DNA of 64,000 bases, taken from contig JBBIQS010000043.1 in assembly GCA_037442205.1 (NCBI GenBank), positions 1-64,000 of the forward strand. Direction: 5' to 3'. Position 1 is the first letter of the stretch. Each line of letters opens with the position of its first letter. This document shows positions 54,317-63,894 of the stretch, one piece after another. The DNA is from JBBIQS01 sp037442205. Its GTDB lineage: Bacteria; Myxococcota; Myxococcia; Myxococcales; UBA5297. The translations under genes were made by a program, and so were the position numbers. The notes beneath the pieces were generated by a model, which saw only the letters and a program-made list of their open reading frames with translations, did no database searches and had not been told where the DNA came from.

Positions 54317-57300
54317 CTACAACTCGTCGCCGAGGATCAGGTCGATGAACCTCTCGAAGGCGGAGCGATCCATCGGCCGAGGCTCGGGCCTGGGCTTGGG
54401 GGCCGGCGCCGCGCCGGCGTGGCGGCGAGTCATCTTGCCGCCGGGGAACCTGTCGTAGCCGTTGCCGTCGGCGTCGATGAAGATCGGGTTGGTGAACGCG
54501 CCCGGGCTGACGTCGACGGCCTTGTGGGTCTTGGGGTCCACCCCGGCGTAGACCAGCGGGAACATCGAGCCGGCGCCGTAGACCAGCGCCACGTACCAGG
54601 TGTCCTGCGGCGGCACCGGGATCCTGAACTTCTTGACCACGCGCGAGCGGGAGTAGGTCACGCCGTCCTTCTGGGCGGCGGTTTCGGTCACCACGTCCGC
54701 CGGCAGGATGGCCGCCGAAGCCGCGATGCCGTCGCTGGGCCAGTTGGTGTTGACCCCGCCGTTGCAGGCGATGCGGCTGCGAGGGTTGGCCTTCGGATCG
54801 CTCGACTGGCTGCACGGGACGTCGCCGTTGTGGATGTGAGTCAGGATCTCCACCCCGGTCACCCGCAGCCAGCTGGCGATCTGGATGTCCACGGTCAGCT
54901 CGAGCTGATTTCCCTGAGCGGTGAGCGTCTCGCCGATCGAGGCCGGATTCCCCAGCGGGCCGCCGGCGCCGTCGAGCGCCTGGGCGGTGAACTTCACGAA
55001 GGGCGCGATGCTGGGCACGATCTTCATCTTGTTGACCGCCATCGACAGTCCCGCCGGATCGAACTGGGCCGGGGAATCGGTGCCGGTCTGCACCCAGCTG
55101 CGCCAGTAGCCGCCGCCCATGGAGAAGCGGGTGTGGGTGTCAGAGACACCGGTGGCGGCCGCCAGCACGCCGCGCGACAGGAAACTGAACCAGTCGTTGA
55201 ACTTCGCCTTGCTTCCTTCGAGCTTGTCGCCGGCGCCGTTGAGCAGCTCGACCGCCTGGAAGTCGAAGCTCATCAGCTTGGAGTCGTCAGCGGTGGCCGC
55301 CGGTTGGGCCTCCATGCGGAAGCTCTTCGGGTCGGCATGGGTGGCGCCGGTATCGGTGTCCAGTCTCAAGGCGCTGAAGATCCCTTGTGAGCCACCGCGC
55401 GGATGGTTGACGTGGACGGTGGTGGCTCCGCGCGAACGGCCGGCGGCGAAGAGCTGCGCCGGGGTCAGGCTGGGGCCATCGCCGCCCGCCCAGTCCACCG
55501 CTCCTCCGCTGAGATCGTTGGGGTCGGCGGTCAGCGGGAAGATGTTGGTGTGGCCGTAGTCGAAGGTGGTGATCTCCTCGCCCACCACCGTGCTCAGGAA
55601 GGCGTCGCCGCCGAGCTGCTTGTTGAGCGGGGCGAAATCGGTGACGAAATCGTGGTCGGTGGAGACCAGCACGTCGACGCCTTCGGCCATGAAGCTCAGC
55701 AGGCGGTCGGAGTTGGCCACGTACGAATCGGGGCTGTTGACCGCGTGGACGTGGAAGTCGGCGCCCAGCCAGCCGGCGTGGTCGAGGACCGGCGCCAGGG
55801 TGGCCTGGAGCGTGGCATCGGCAGCCGACAGGTCGATCAGCTCGCCGGTGGCGACGTCGGTGCTCTCGTACGGCTTCCAGCCGACCGGCCAGACTGACCA
55901 CGCCGGTCCGCGAGTGACCACCGCCCGGTACTTGCCCGCCGGCACCAGGACGCTGGCCTTCCCCGAGGGGCCGACGTGCTCGATCAGCGCCACGTTGTCC
56001 GGCCAGGCATCGCGGACCGCGTCGCGGTACTTCACCAGCGCCGAGGAGGCGATCGGGCAAGGGAAGTTCTGGCAGAGCAGGGTCAACTTGCCCGGGATAA
56101 AGTTGCCGTTCACGTCGCGGATCTCGACGCTCAGGGTCCGAGGCGCGGCGAAGGAGAAGTCGCGGGTGACCGAGCCGGCGCCGGGAATGGAGACCGCCGC
56201 CGAAGCGGTGGGAGCAGCGCCGGGCATCCAGGCGCTGATGGTGTAGTCGCTGGCTGGGAGGTGGCCGCGGTAGCTGCCCTGTTCGTCGGTGGAGAACACG
56301 GTCTCGACCACGTGTCGCGAGCCGCCATTGGCCAGAGGGAGATCGCGTTCCAGGGCGATCCGGGCGCCGGCGACCGGTTTGCCGTCCACGGTCACCGCTC
56401 CTTGGATGTCGCCCATCGGCAGCGCCAGGGCCTGGTTGCGGTAGGTGGCGATGAGCGAGGCCACCTCGCCCAGCTCGCGGCCCACCACCAGATCGCGCAC
56501 CAGCACCGCGGAGCCGGCGGCGGGGATCTTGAGCTCGTTGTCGCGGCGCTGGACGGAGGGATCGGTGTAGGAGAGCAACGCGTCGATGCCGGCCTTGTCG
56601 CCGGTGGCGAGCAGCGTCCCGATGACGCCGGCCACCACCAGCGCGGCGTTGTTGGTCGAGGGGGTCGAGGGCGCTGAGGGGAGGTAGGGCGCGTAGCCGT
56701 AGGCGGTGTCCTTGCCCAGCAGGCCATACCAGGACATGTCGGAGACGAGGCAGCTGGCGTCGGACCTGTAGCCGAAGCCGCCGGTGCAGGAGGTCGGCTG
56801 GAAGAACTCGAGCGTGCCGCCGGAGTCGATCAGGTCGCCCACCGGCAGCGACAACGACTTGCCGGTGTCGGTGTTGCAGAAGGCGGTGACCATCCGCACC
56901 CGGCTCTCGCCGGGGTTGAGGATGTAGTAGGTGCTCACCAGCAGCGGCAGCTCCTGGTCGGGATCGGCCGTCAACGGGGCGTTGGGGATGAAGTTCTGCA
57001 GCATGCTGCGGACGTTGAGGTAGTCGTTGACCGCGTCCGTGCCGTCGGCGACCACCACCGCCGCGCCGCCGCCCGAGCCGTCGTTCATCACCGAGACCTT
57101 GCTGGTCTCCAGGGTGCGGCCGAAGGAGTAGAGCGGGGCAATCTTGCCGAAGCTGTCGTGGCCGGAGCCGTCGGAGCGCACCAGGTCGGCGTCGACGAGC
57201 TGGCCGCCGTAGGGATTGGGGCCGATGTGGCGGCCGGGGGCCTGGACCACCACGCGGATGCGGTCGTTGGCCAGCAGGTAGTCGCCGACGCGGCCGCTCG

Positions 57301-57508
57301 ACGAGTCGCCGGCGATGAGATCGGAGGCGGAGTCGATCTGGCGGGCGTGGGCGGAGTTGCCGACTGACGAGAGGAAGGGCGCGAGATCGGCGGCGCAGCG
57401 GTCGGAAGGCGGCACCGGCGCGGGAACCGGAGGCTGCTTGGAGCAGCTCGAGAGCGTGGCGGCCGCGGCGGTGAGCAGCAGGGCACCGGCAGGAGCGAGG
57501 AGCTTCAT
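54317..57508 (-). CDS. Large lipoprotein with PHP-type (CehA-like) metallohydrolase domain
   Basis: 1063 residues. Lipoprotein signal MKLLAPAGALLLTAAAATL then SSC (lipobox LSSC). N-terminal part of about 350 residues is beta-rich; a carboxypeptidase-regulatory-like domain follows (QGAVTVDGKPVAGARIAL, about 370-455). Residues about 580-810 form a PHP metal site: ADFHVHAVNSPD, STDHDFVTDFAP, FDYGHTNIFPL, VHVNHPRGG and VSDTHT. The C-terminal part has another beta domain. It is predicted to be a cell-surface hydrolase; the substrate is unknown. Confidence 0.8.
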   Translation of the reverse strand: MKLLAPAGALLLTAAAATLSSCSKQPPVPAPVPPSDRCAADLAPFLSSVGNSAHARQIDSASDLIAGDSSSGRVGDYLLANDRIRVVVQAPGRHIGPNPYGGQLVDADLVRSDGSGHDSFGKIAPLYSFGRTLETSKVSVMNDGSGGGAAVVVADGTDAVNDYLNVRSMLQNFIPNAPLTADPDQELPLLVSTYYILNPGESRVRMVTAFCNTDTGKSLSLPVGDLIDSGGTLEFFQPTSCTGGFGYRSDASCLVSDMSWYGLLGKDTAYGYAPYLPSAPSTPSTNNAALVVAGVIGTLLATGDKAGIDALLSYTDPSVQRRDNELKIPAAGSAVLVRDLVVGRELGEVASLIATYRNQALALPMGDIQGAVTVDGKPVAGARIALERDLPLANGGSRHVVETVFSTDEQGSYRGHLPASDYTISAWMPGAAPTASAAVSIPGAGSVTRDFSFAAPRTLSVEIRDVNGNFIPGKLTLLCQNFPCPIASSALVKYRDAVRDAWPDNVALIEHVGPSGKASVLVPAGKYRAVVTRGPAWSVWPVGWKPYESTDVATGELIDLSAADATLQATLAPVLDHAGWLGADFHVHAVNSPDSYVANSDRLLSFMAEGVDVLVSTDHDFVTDFAPLNKQLGGDAFLSTVVGEEITTFDYGHTNIFPLTADPNDLSGGAVDWAGGDGPSLTPAQLFAAGRSRGATTVHVNHPRGGSQGIFSALRLDTDTGATHADPKSFRMEAQPAATADDSKLMSFDFQAVELLNGAGDKLEGSKAKFNDWFSFLSRGVLAAATGVSDTHTRFSMGGGYWRSWVQTGTDSPAQFDPAGLSMAVNKMKIVPSIAPFVKFTAQALDGAGGPLGNPASIGETLTAQGNQLELTVDIQIASWLRVTGVEILTHIHNGDVPCSQSSDPKANPRSRIACNGGVNTNWPSDGIAASAAILPADVVTETAAQKDGVTYSRSRVVKKFRIPVPPQDTWYVALVYGAGSMFPLVYAGVDPKTHKAVDVSPGAFTNPIFIDADGNGYDRFPGGKMTRRHAGAAPAPKPRPEPRPMDRSAFERFIDLILGDEL

Positions 57509-57670
57509 GGGAGGTCCTTTCGCGCGAAATCGCGAAGCCGTCGCCGGGGCAATCAGCGGGCGGACTGGACCACGCTACGAGAGCGCAACGGCACCGGTCA
57601 AACAGCCGGAATTCTTGCCGCCTCGGCGGTCGGCGGATACGGATAGAGGTTCTCGAGGGAGCCTCCGCCA

Positions 57671-59278
57671 ATGACGCCGACGACCTGGGCCTTGATCGCG
57701 ACCGCGCTGCTCACGGCGGCGCCCACGACGCCGCCGCCTCCGCCGGCGCTGACAGTGCTGGTGGTGGTGGACCAACTGGCGGCCGACGTCTTCGACCAGA
57801 AGGCGCCGAAGCTGACCGGAGGATTGGGGCGGTTGTGGCGCGAAGGCGTCTGGTACCGGGACGCGCGCTACACCGCCACGCCGACGGTCACCAGCTGCGG
57901 TCACGCGGCGCTGTCCACCGGGACCTACGGCTCGGTGCACGGCATCGGCGGCAACACCTGGTTCGATCGAGAGCAGGGGACCACCGTCTACTGCGCCGAG
58001 GACGCCGCGCACCACGTGCTCGGGAGGCCGCAGGCGCCCCACGACGGGACCTCGGCCAAGAATCTGTTGGCGCCGACGCTGGCCGACTCGTTCAAGGCGG
58101 CCTCGCCCAAGTCCAAAGTGGTGGCGATCGCGGTGAAGGATCGCTCGGCGATTCTGCTCGCGGGACATCGGGCGGACGCGGCGGTCTGGTTCGATCGCAG
58201 CCAAGGACGGTTCAGCACCAGCGACTACTACGGGGCGAAGGTGCCGGAGTGGGCGAGCGAGGAGAACCGGCGGCTGGCCGAGTACCAGAAGAGCGGGTAC
58301 GCCTGGGTGCGGACGGCAGCGTCGGCGGGGATCGAGGATGACCAGCCGTTCGAAGGGACCACTCGCGGGACCAGCCGGGTCTTCCCGCACCTGGTGCCGG
58401 CGACACAGCAGAGCGGGCAGTTCTCGCACCACTTCGTGATCACGCCCGAGGCGGACCGCAGCGTGCTGCGGCTGGCCAAGGCGGCGGTGGAAGCGGAGGG
58501 GCTGGGGGCGGACGAGGTGCCGGACCTGCTGCTCGTGAGCCTGTCGGCGCACGACTTCGTGCTGCACAGCTACGGGCCGGACAGCGCCGAGGCGGCGGAG
58601 GCGCTGGATGAGGAGGACCGGGGGCTGGAGGAGCTGCTGCGCTATCTGGAGGAGAAGGTCGGGCGGGAGCGGCTGGTGGTGGCGGTGACCGCGGATCACG
58701 GAGGCGATTCGGCGCCGGAGATTTTGCAGGCGCGCGGGCAGGCGGCGGGGCGGGTGTCGAACGAGGGAGTGAAGAAGGCGGTGGAGGCGGCGCTGGCGGC
58801 GAAGTTCGGGAAGAAGGAGTGGCTGCGGGCGAGCACCGAGTCGGGGCTGTACCTGCTGGATGACGGGAAGGCGGACTTCGAGCAGGTGAAGCTGGAGGCG
58901 GCGAAGGCGGTGGCGAAGGTGCCGGGAGTGGCGCAGGTGCTGCGGCGGGGGCATCCCGAGGAGTGGCTCGGGACGGCGGGGGGCAGGGCGGCGCTCAAGG
59001 GCTATCACGCGGCCGAGGGAGGCGATCTGCTGGTCCTGCTGCGGCCGGGATGGATCTGGGAGGGCGATGTGGCGGCGCACTGCACCGCGTACGCCTACGA
59101 CGCGCGGGTGCCGGTGGTGATCCGGGCGCCGGGAGTGGAGCCCCGGCAGGTCGCGAGGCGGGTGGATCCGATCGATCTCACCTCCACGCTCGCCGCCCTG
59201 GCGCGCGTGCCGCCCCCGGGTGCCTCCGAGGGCGAGCTGCTGGGCGAGGTCCTCGGCGAGCGTCCCGGCGCTCGGTAG
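57671..59278 (+). CDS. Alkaline-phosphatase-superfamily secreted enzyme (PafA/phosphodiesterase type)
   Basis: 535 residues with an N-terminal secretion-type segment (MTPTTWALIATALLTAAPTT). Metal and active-site motifs: VVVDQLAADVF, ATPTVTSCGHAALSTGTYG (Thr nucleophile region), LSAHDFVLHSYGPD (DxxxH metal pair) and TADHGGDSAPE (DH). This matches the PafA/type I phosphodiesterase layout, although the exact nucleophile is inferred. Likely a periplasmic phosphatase. Divergent from the PHP lipoprotein gene across 162 bp. Confidence 0.83.
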   Translation: MTPTTWALIATALLTAAPTTPPPPPALTVLVVVDQLAADVFDQKAPKLTGGLGRLWREGVWYRDARYTATPTVTSCGHAALSTGTYGSVHGIGGNTWFDREQGTTVYCAEDAAHHVLGRPQAPHDGTSAKNLLAPTLADSFKAASPKSKVVAIAVKDRSAILLAGHRADAAVWFDRSQGRFSTSDYYGAKVPEWASEENRRLAEYQKSGYAWVRTAASAGIEDDQPFEGTTRGTSRVFPHLVPATQQSGQFSHHFVITPEADRSVLRLAKAAVEAEGLGADEVPDLLLVSLSAHDFVLHSYGPDSAEAAEALDEEDRGLEELLRYLEEKVGRERLVVAVTADHGGDSAPEILQARGQAAGRVSNEGVKKAVEAALAAKFGKKEWLRASTESGLYLLDDGKADFEQVKLEAAKAVAKVPGVAQVLRRGHPEEWLGTAGGRAALKGYHAAEGGDLLVLLRPGWIWEGDVAAHCTAYAYDARVPVVIRAPGVEPRQVARRVDPIDLTSTLAALARVPPPGASEGELLGEVLGERPGAR

Positions 59279-59321
59279 GCGGCCCTTCGAGAGACTTTTT
59301 GCCTCCGAAGAGCGAAATCCG

Positions 59322-59350
59322 TTGACACCCCGGATCGCATTGCCTATAAC
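59322..59350 (+). promoter_or_regulatory. Sigma-70 promoter of the initiator tRNA gene
   Basis: TTGACA at 59322-59327 and TATAAC at 59345-59350, with an optimal 17-base spacer. The transcript would start near 59357, just ahead of the tRNA. This is the best sigma-70 match in the window. Confidence 0.85.
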
Positions 59351-59363
59351 GCCGCCACCTTGT

Positions 59364-59437
<74 letters not shown>

Positions 59438-59444
59438 TGTAAGG

Positions 59445-59489
59445 AAAGACGCGGACTTGGCTTACTGCCGAGTCCGCGTCTTTGTTTTT
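59445..59489 (+). terminator. Rho-independent terminator of the initiator tRNA
   Basis: 13-pair stem AAAGACGCGGACT / AGTCCGCGTCTTT, extended by a GGC/GCC pair near a short loop, then GTTTTTG. Textbook intrinsic terminator. Confidence 0.9.
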
Positions 59490-59548
59490 GCGCCAGCGGG
59501 TGCCGTCTACCGAAATCGCGTTGGCGAGCTGACTGGCCGAGACCGACG

Positions 59549-59935
59549 ATGGCTGCGATCAACGAACGAAAGCGGCCGGCCCACCGGAAGCGCGTCCGGG
59601 CGGAGCTTCAAGACATCTTCAATGACCCCACGGTGATGCCGAACGAGGACTGCAGCGACCTTGTCGTCTCAGTCGAGGAGGTGGAGTTCGGAAAGACCGT
59701 GAGGGACATCTTCGTAAACTTCTCAGGGAGCTGGAGGAACCCAGAAGCAGCCCGGACATTTCGGGAACGCACCTTGCCGGTGCTGGCCCGCGGCGAGACG
59801 TACGTCGATCTGACCGACGTAGCGGTGTTCCCCTCGCTCATGGAGTGCGTCGAGGTGGAGCTGCAGCGGAGGCTCGGCCTGAGCTACCGACCGCGAATCC
59901 GCGTGCTCAGCGACCGTCTGCAGGACGGCCCCTAG
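59549..59935 (+). CDS. Small protein with weak RbfA-like pattern
   Basis: 128 residues. No signal peptide. The N-terminal helix-rich part (HRKRVRAELQDIFNDP) and the C-terminal RRLGLSYRPRIRVLSDRL loosely follow the ribosome-binding factor A pattern, and DLVVSVEEVEFGKTV could be the middle strand. A region of about 25 residues between the two does not match the standard fold. The identity is not settled; hypothetical is also fair. It lies just after the initiator tRNA, an attractive but unproven context. Confidence 0.55.
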   Translation: MAAINERKRPAHRKRVRAELQDIFNDPTVMPNEDCSDLVVSVEEVEFGKTVRDIFVNFSGSWRNPEAARTFRERTLPVLARGETYVDLTDVAVFPSLMECVEVELQRRLGLSYRPRIRVLSDRLQDGP

Positions 59936-60081
59936 CTCTTCCGCACGACTCGAACTGCCCCCACAAGCGCCCCCCTGCTCGACCAGCGGCCACACGTCAC
60001 CAAAGCCGCAATGCGCTATAACCCGCACGTCCGAAAGGCCGGCGAGGGTCCGGTCGTCGCTCCCAAGTTCAGCGAACGCGC

Positions 60082-63000
60082 ATGCCAGCGCCCGAGCCCA
60101 CCACTCCCGACAGCTTGCCTTGGCGCAATCCCTGGCGGCGGCGCGCGCTCATCGCCGCAGCCGCGATCGTGGCCGCGCTGGCGCTCGCGATCGCAACCGT
60201 CGTCGTCATTTCCGGAAGCCTCGACCAAACGTGGGTCAAGAGCAGGGTTCAAGCGCTCGCCCGGTCGAGTGCCGGTCTCGAGATCGACTACCGCGCCGCG
60301 CGCCTGGGGATTTCCGGGCTGCACCTCGAAGACGTGGTGGTGCTGTCGCCGGAAGCGATGCGCCCGCTGGCACCGGAGCTCGCGCGCATCGGCGAGCTCG
60401 ACGTCCGCTGGACCATTTCGTCGCTGCTCGGCCGCGACGATCAGCTAGTGAAGGCGGTGTCGCTGCGCAAGGTCGCGCTGACCGTGGTCCGCGACGAGCG
60501 CGGCGTCACCTCGCTCGACCTGCTCTCTGGGCCCGAGTCCAAGCCTCCGCCGCCGCCGATTCCGCTCTCTCATCAGGCGGCCGAGAACCTGGGGACGGCC
60601 TCGCTGCTGGCGCGCCTCGATCTGGAGGACCTGACTGCGACGCTGGTCCGCTCTGAGAAGGGGCAGATGGCGGAGCGGATGGCTCTGCACGGGTTTTCGG
60701 CTCATCTGACGACCCAGCGAGCGAATGCCGGCTGGGCGATCCGCTTCGAGGCGGGCACTTCAGACGCTCCGCTGGAGCTCTGGTTGGATCGCGAGGAGCA
60801 GGGCGCCGCACGGCTCAAGCTGAGGCTGGCGATTGCCGCCGATCCAGGGAACGCCGAGGTGGCGGTCGACGTGCGAGCGGTCGAGCAGACGCTGGTGCCC
60901 GACTTCGATGTCGAGAGCCTCGTGCACCTCGATGCGAAAGCGCATTTCGATCCGGCGAAGGGACTCACCACGCTGTCGCTGACGCGCGCCGAGGCCGCCG
61001 ACGGGGCGATCACCGCGAAAGCGACCGTCGAGCTTCCTGACGCAGGCGCGCCGCTGGTGCGCCTGGCGACCGGCGAAGTCGACCTCAGCAAGGCGATTCG
61101 CCATCTGCCCGCGGGAATGGTCCCCGCGAAGCTTGCGGGCGGGCGGCTCACCTACGACATCGCCGAGCTGAAGCTTGGCCCGACTCCCGGTCTGGCACCG
61201 ACCGGAAAGGTCGCCATCGACGGCGCGCTTCAGGGACTCGAGGCCGCAGTCGCCGGGGGCAATCTCGTTTCGTCGTCCGCCCAGCTCAGGGTCTCCGCTA
61301 CTCCGGGGCCTGGCGGTGGAATGAACGCCGTTGCCAAGGCGTCGTTCGGCGACATTCATGCCCGCCTGGCTTCCCGTCGCCTCGATGCCGGCGGTGTGAA
61401 GGTCGATATCGAGGGCTCGCTCACCTCGCGCGGGACATGGAATGTCGATCTCGAGCTTCGCCTCGAGAGGCTCGACGGCGCCGCGGGTGCCACCGTCGCT
61501 GCTCAAGCGGCAAGGCTCGGCGCGAAGATCAAGGAACTGCAGTTCAACCCCGAGGCACCGGAGAAGACCGCGGGCGACATCGATCTGAAGGTGGAGTTTG
61601 GCTCGCTGTCGGCATCGAACGCGGCATTTCGAGTGCTGGCCTCGAAGCTCGCCTTCGACGCGCGCTCGCACCTCGACGGAGCCGCCCCGTACTCCGCCGA
61701 TCTCGATCTCTCCAGCGGCGAGCTTCAACTCTCGCGCGCCGGCGAGCCTCCGCTCGTCCGCGATCCAGTGCGAATCCACCTCGGGCTCGAGAATGCGGCC
61801 CCCGACCTGGAGCAGGCGATTCGCAGCACGGGCGTGGTCCGCCTGGCACTCGAAGTCGGCGCCACCAAGGCGACCGTGGCGGTGACCAAGAAGGCGGCGG
61901 AGGCGGCCGACTACACCCTCACCGCTGACGCGCCCTCGCTCGCTCAGCTCCAGGCGCTGGGATCGATGTTCCCCGACTGGCGTCTGCCCTGGGACCAGAC
62001 GTCGTTCGCGATTCGCTCGAACGGACATGTCGGACGGCTGGGCTCGAGTTCGCCGCTGCTGCGCGAGCGCACCGAGCTGCGAATCGAGAAGGTCGGGGTG
62101 AAAGGTCCGTCCGCCCAAGCCCGCGCCGATGGCTTCGATCTGACCCTGAGCTCCGAGGGCGACCGCTCCCTTCAAACGGTGGAAGCGGAGCTCGGCTATC
62201 GCGCTCTCCAGGTCGGCGAGGCTCGAATCGGCGACGGCAAGCTGGTCACCTCGGCGGCCTTCGATCTGAGCGCTCCCACCTTCCGGATGCGCGTCGACAG
62301 CACCGGCGACTCGGGGCCGACGGGCGCGCTGGCCGCGACCGCGGCCTTCGATCGCGATCGTGGCGCTCTGACGTTCGACCTCACAGCCCGCGTTGGGCGG
62401 CTTCCCGCCATCGCCCCGCTGCTCGAGGGGATGGGCTCCATGGCCGGCGTCGGTCTGGAGCGGCTGGAGGTCTCGGCAGTGGCACACGGCACTCTCACCG
62501 GGGCCATCCAGTCCATCGGCCGCGATGGGAAGGTCGTGGTCGCTCCCAAACCTTTCGCCAGCGTCGGTGGAGAGAGCAAGCTCGAGCTGAAGGTCGGCGG
62601 GTTGAGCTACCACAGCGGCGACCTCGCCGTGGAAGCGCCGGCCATCGCCTGGACCGCCGACTTCCACGGCACGCCCGAGCTGCGCACGCTGCTCAGCGAT
62701 CTGCGCATCGAATCGCTGCACGCTGCGCAGGGGCGTAACCAGGTCGACCTCGCCGGCTTCAGCGATTCGCTCGAGATCTCCAGCGCGGATCCGCTCGCCG
62801 GCGAGCTCGACCTCCGCCAGCAGCTCGCCGTGCGCGACCTGCGCCAGAACGCTGTCCGCGGCTATCCGATCGGCGAAATGGGCCTGTCAGTGCGGGCGCG
62901 CCGCGAGCGGGACGGAACGGTGCGGATCTCGGAATTGACCTTCGACAACCGCGCCGCCGGCACCCTGCTCGCGCTGCATGGCCGCCTCGAGATCACCGGC

Positions 63001-63894
63001 GAGCGGCGCGCCATCGCCTTGAGCGGCCAACTCGACCAGGACCTGGGGCGGGCGTGGCGACGCGAACAGATCTTCAAGGGAAGCGGCAAGGCCCGCGTGC
63101 AGTGGTCTCTCGAATCCACCGACCTGCACGTCTTCCGCACTCTCGCCGAGGCCCGCATCAGCGACGCGCAGCTGCGCCTGCCTGAGAAGCAAGTGGAGAT
63201 CGATGCGCTCGACGCCGACGTCCCCATCGCCGCCACCTTCACCTACGACTCCAAGGGCCTGACGCTGCTCCACGAGTCGCGCGCCAATCCCTTCGCCGAG
63301 CTGCGCTTCGCCGACCAGCATCCGTTCAAGAGCCGGCGCAGCTTCCTCTCCATCGGCCGCCTGGCAACCCCGGCGGTGACCATCGCGCCGCTGGCCGGCA
63401 ACCTGGAGATCGCTCACGGCGTCGTCTCGCTCAGCCAGCTCGAGCTGGGCGTCCGCAACGGCCGGGTGACCGGCGAGTGTTCGCTCAACCTGAACGGCAA
63501 GGACAGCGTGGTCGTCGCCCACGTGCGCGCCAGCGGCGTCGAGTCGTCCTACGGCGAGCCGTTCGACGGGAACCTGGCGGTCTCCTTCTCGGCGCGCGAG
63601 CGCAGCCTCGACGGGCGCGCGGAAATCCTGCGCATCGGCCGCCGCCACCTGCTCGACCTGCTCGACTTCCAGGATCCGCACCGCACCGACGGAAGCCTCA
63701 ACCGTATCCGCCGCGCGCTGGACCTCGGCTATCCAGATCACGTCCGCCTCTCGTTCAGCCACGGCTTCGCGAGCCTGGGCGTGACCTTCGGCGGGCTGGC
63801 GCGGCTGGTGCGGGTCGATGAAGTTCGCGGCATTCCTGTCGGACCGCTCATCGACAAGGCCTTGGCCGACGAAACGACCACGGAGGAGCCATGA
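60082..63894 (+). CDS. YdbH/AsmA-like large envelope protein
   Basis: 1270 residues. One N-terminal membrane helix (about 24-46, IAAAAIVAALALAIATVVVIS), then a very long beta-rich periplasmic region with the repeating pattern of AsmA-like proteins (for example RVQALARSSAGLEIDYRAAR and LRDLRIESLHAAQ). The C-terminal segment ends DEVRGIPVGPLIDKAL. In E. coli YdbH is followed by small lipoproteins, and here the next gene is a lipoprotein that overlaps by 4 bp, which supports a YdbH-like assignment. Role by analogy: phospholipid traffic to the outer membrane. Confidence 0.72.
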   Translation: MPAPEPTTPDSLPWRNPWRRRALIAAAAIVAALALAIATVVVISGSLDQTWVKSRVQALARSSAGLEIDYRAARLGISGLHLEDVVVLSPEAMRPLAPELARIGELDVRWTISSLLGRDDQLVKAVSLRKVALTVVRDERGVTSLDLLSGPESKPPPPPIPLSHQAAENLGTASLLARLDLEDLTATLVRSEKGQMAERMALHGFSAHLTTQRANAGWAIRFEAGTSDAPLELWLDREEQGAARLKLRLAIAADPGNAEVAVDVRAVEQTLVPDFDVESLVHLDAKAHFDPAKGLTTLSLTRAEAADGAITAKATVELPDAGAPLVRLATGEVDLSKAIRHLPAGMVPAKLAGGRLTYDIAELKLGPTPGLAPTGKVAIDGALQGLEAAVAGGNLVSSSAQLRVSATPGPGGGMNAVAKASFGDIHARLASRRLDAGGVKVDIEGSLTSRGTWNVDLELRLERLDGAAGATVAAQAARLGAKIKELQFNPEAPEKTAGDIDLKVEFGSLSASNAAFRVLASKLAFDARSHLDGAAPYSADLDLSSGELQLSRAGEPPLVRDPVRIHLGLENAAPDLEQAIRSTGVVRLALEVGATKATVAVTKKAAEAADYTLTADAPSLAQLQALGSMFPDWRLPWDQTSFAIRSNGHVGRLGSSSPLLRERTELRIEKVGVKGPSAQARADGFDLTLSSEGDRSLQTVEAELGYRALQVGEARIGDGKLVTSAAFDLSAPTFRMRVDSTGDSGPTGALAATAAFDRDRGALTFDLTARVGRLPAIAPLLEGMGSMAGVGLERLEVSAVAHGTLTGAIQSIGRDGKVVVAPKPFASVGGESKLELKVGGLSYHSGDLAVEAPAIAWTADFHGTPELRTLLSDLRIESLHAAQGRNQVDLAGFSDSLEISSADPLAGELDLRQQLAVRDLRQNAVRGYPIGEMGLSVRARRERDGTVRISELTFDNRAAGTLLALHGRLEITGERRAIALSGQLDQDLGRAWRREQIFKGSGKARVQWSLESTDLHVFRTLAEARISDAQLRLPEKQVEIDALDADVPIAATFTYDSKGLTLLHESRANPFAELRFADQHPFKSRRSFLSIGRLATPAVTIAPLAGNLEIAHGVVSLSQLELGVRNGRVTGECSLNLNGKDSVVVAHVRASGVESSYGEPFDGNLAVSFSARERSLDGRAEILRIGRRHLLDLLDFQDPHRTDGSLNRIRRALDLGYPDHVRLSFSHGFASLGVTFGGLARLVRVDEVRGIPVGPLIDKALADETTTEEP

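Noticed and set aside
60017..60022. TATAAC hexamer upstream of the YdbH-like gene as a promoter
   Set aside because: The -35 region matches only three of six bases at 17-base spacing; not strong enough to list as a feature.
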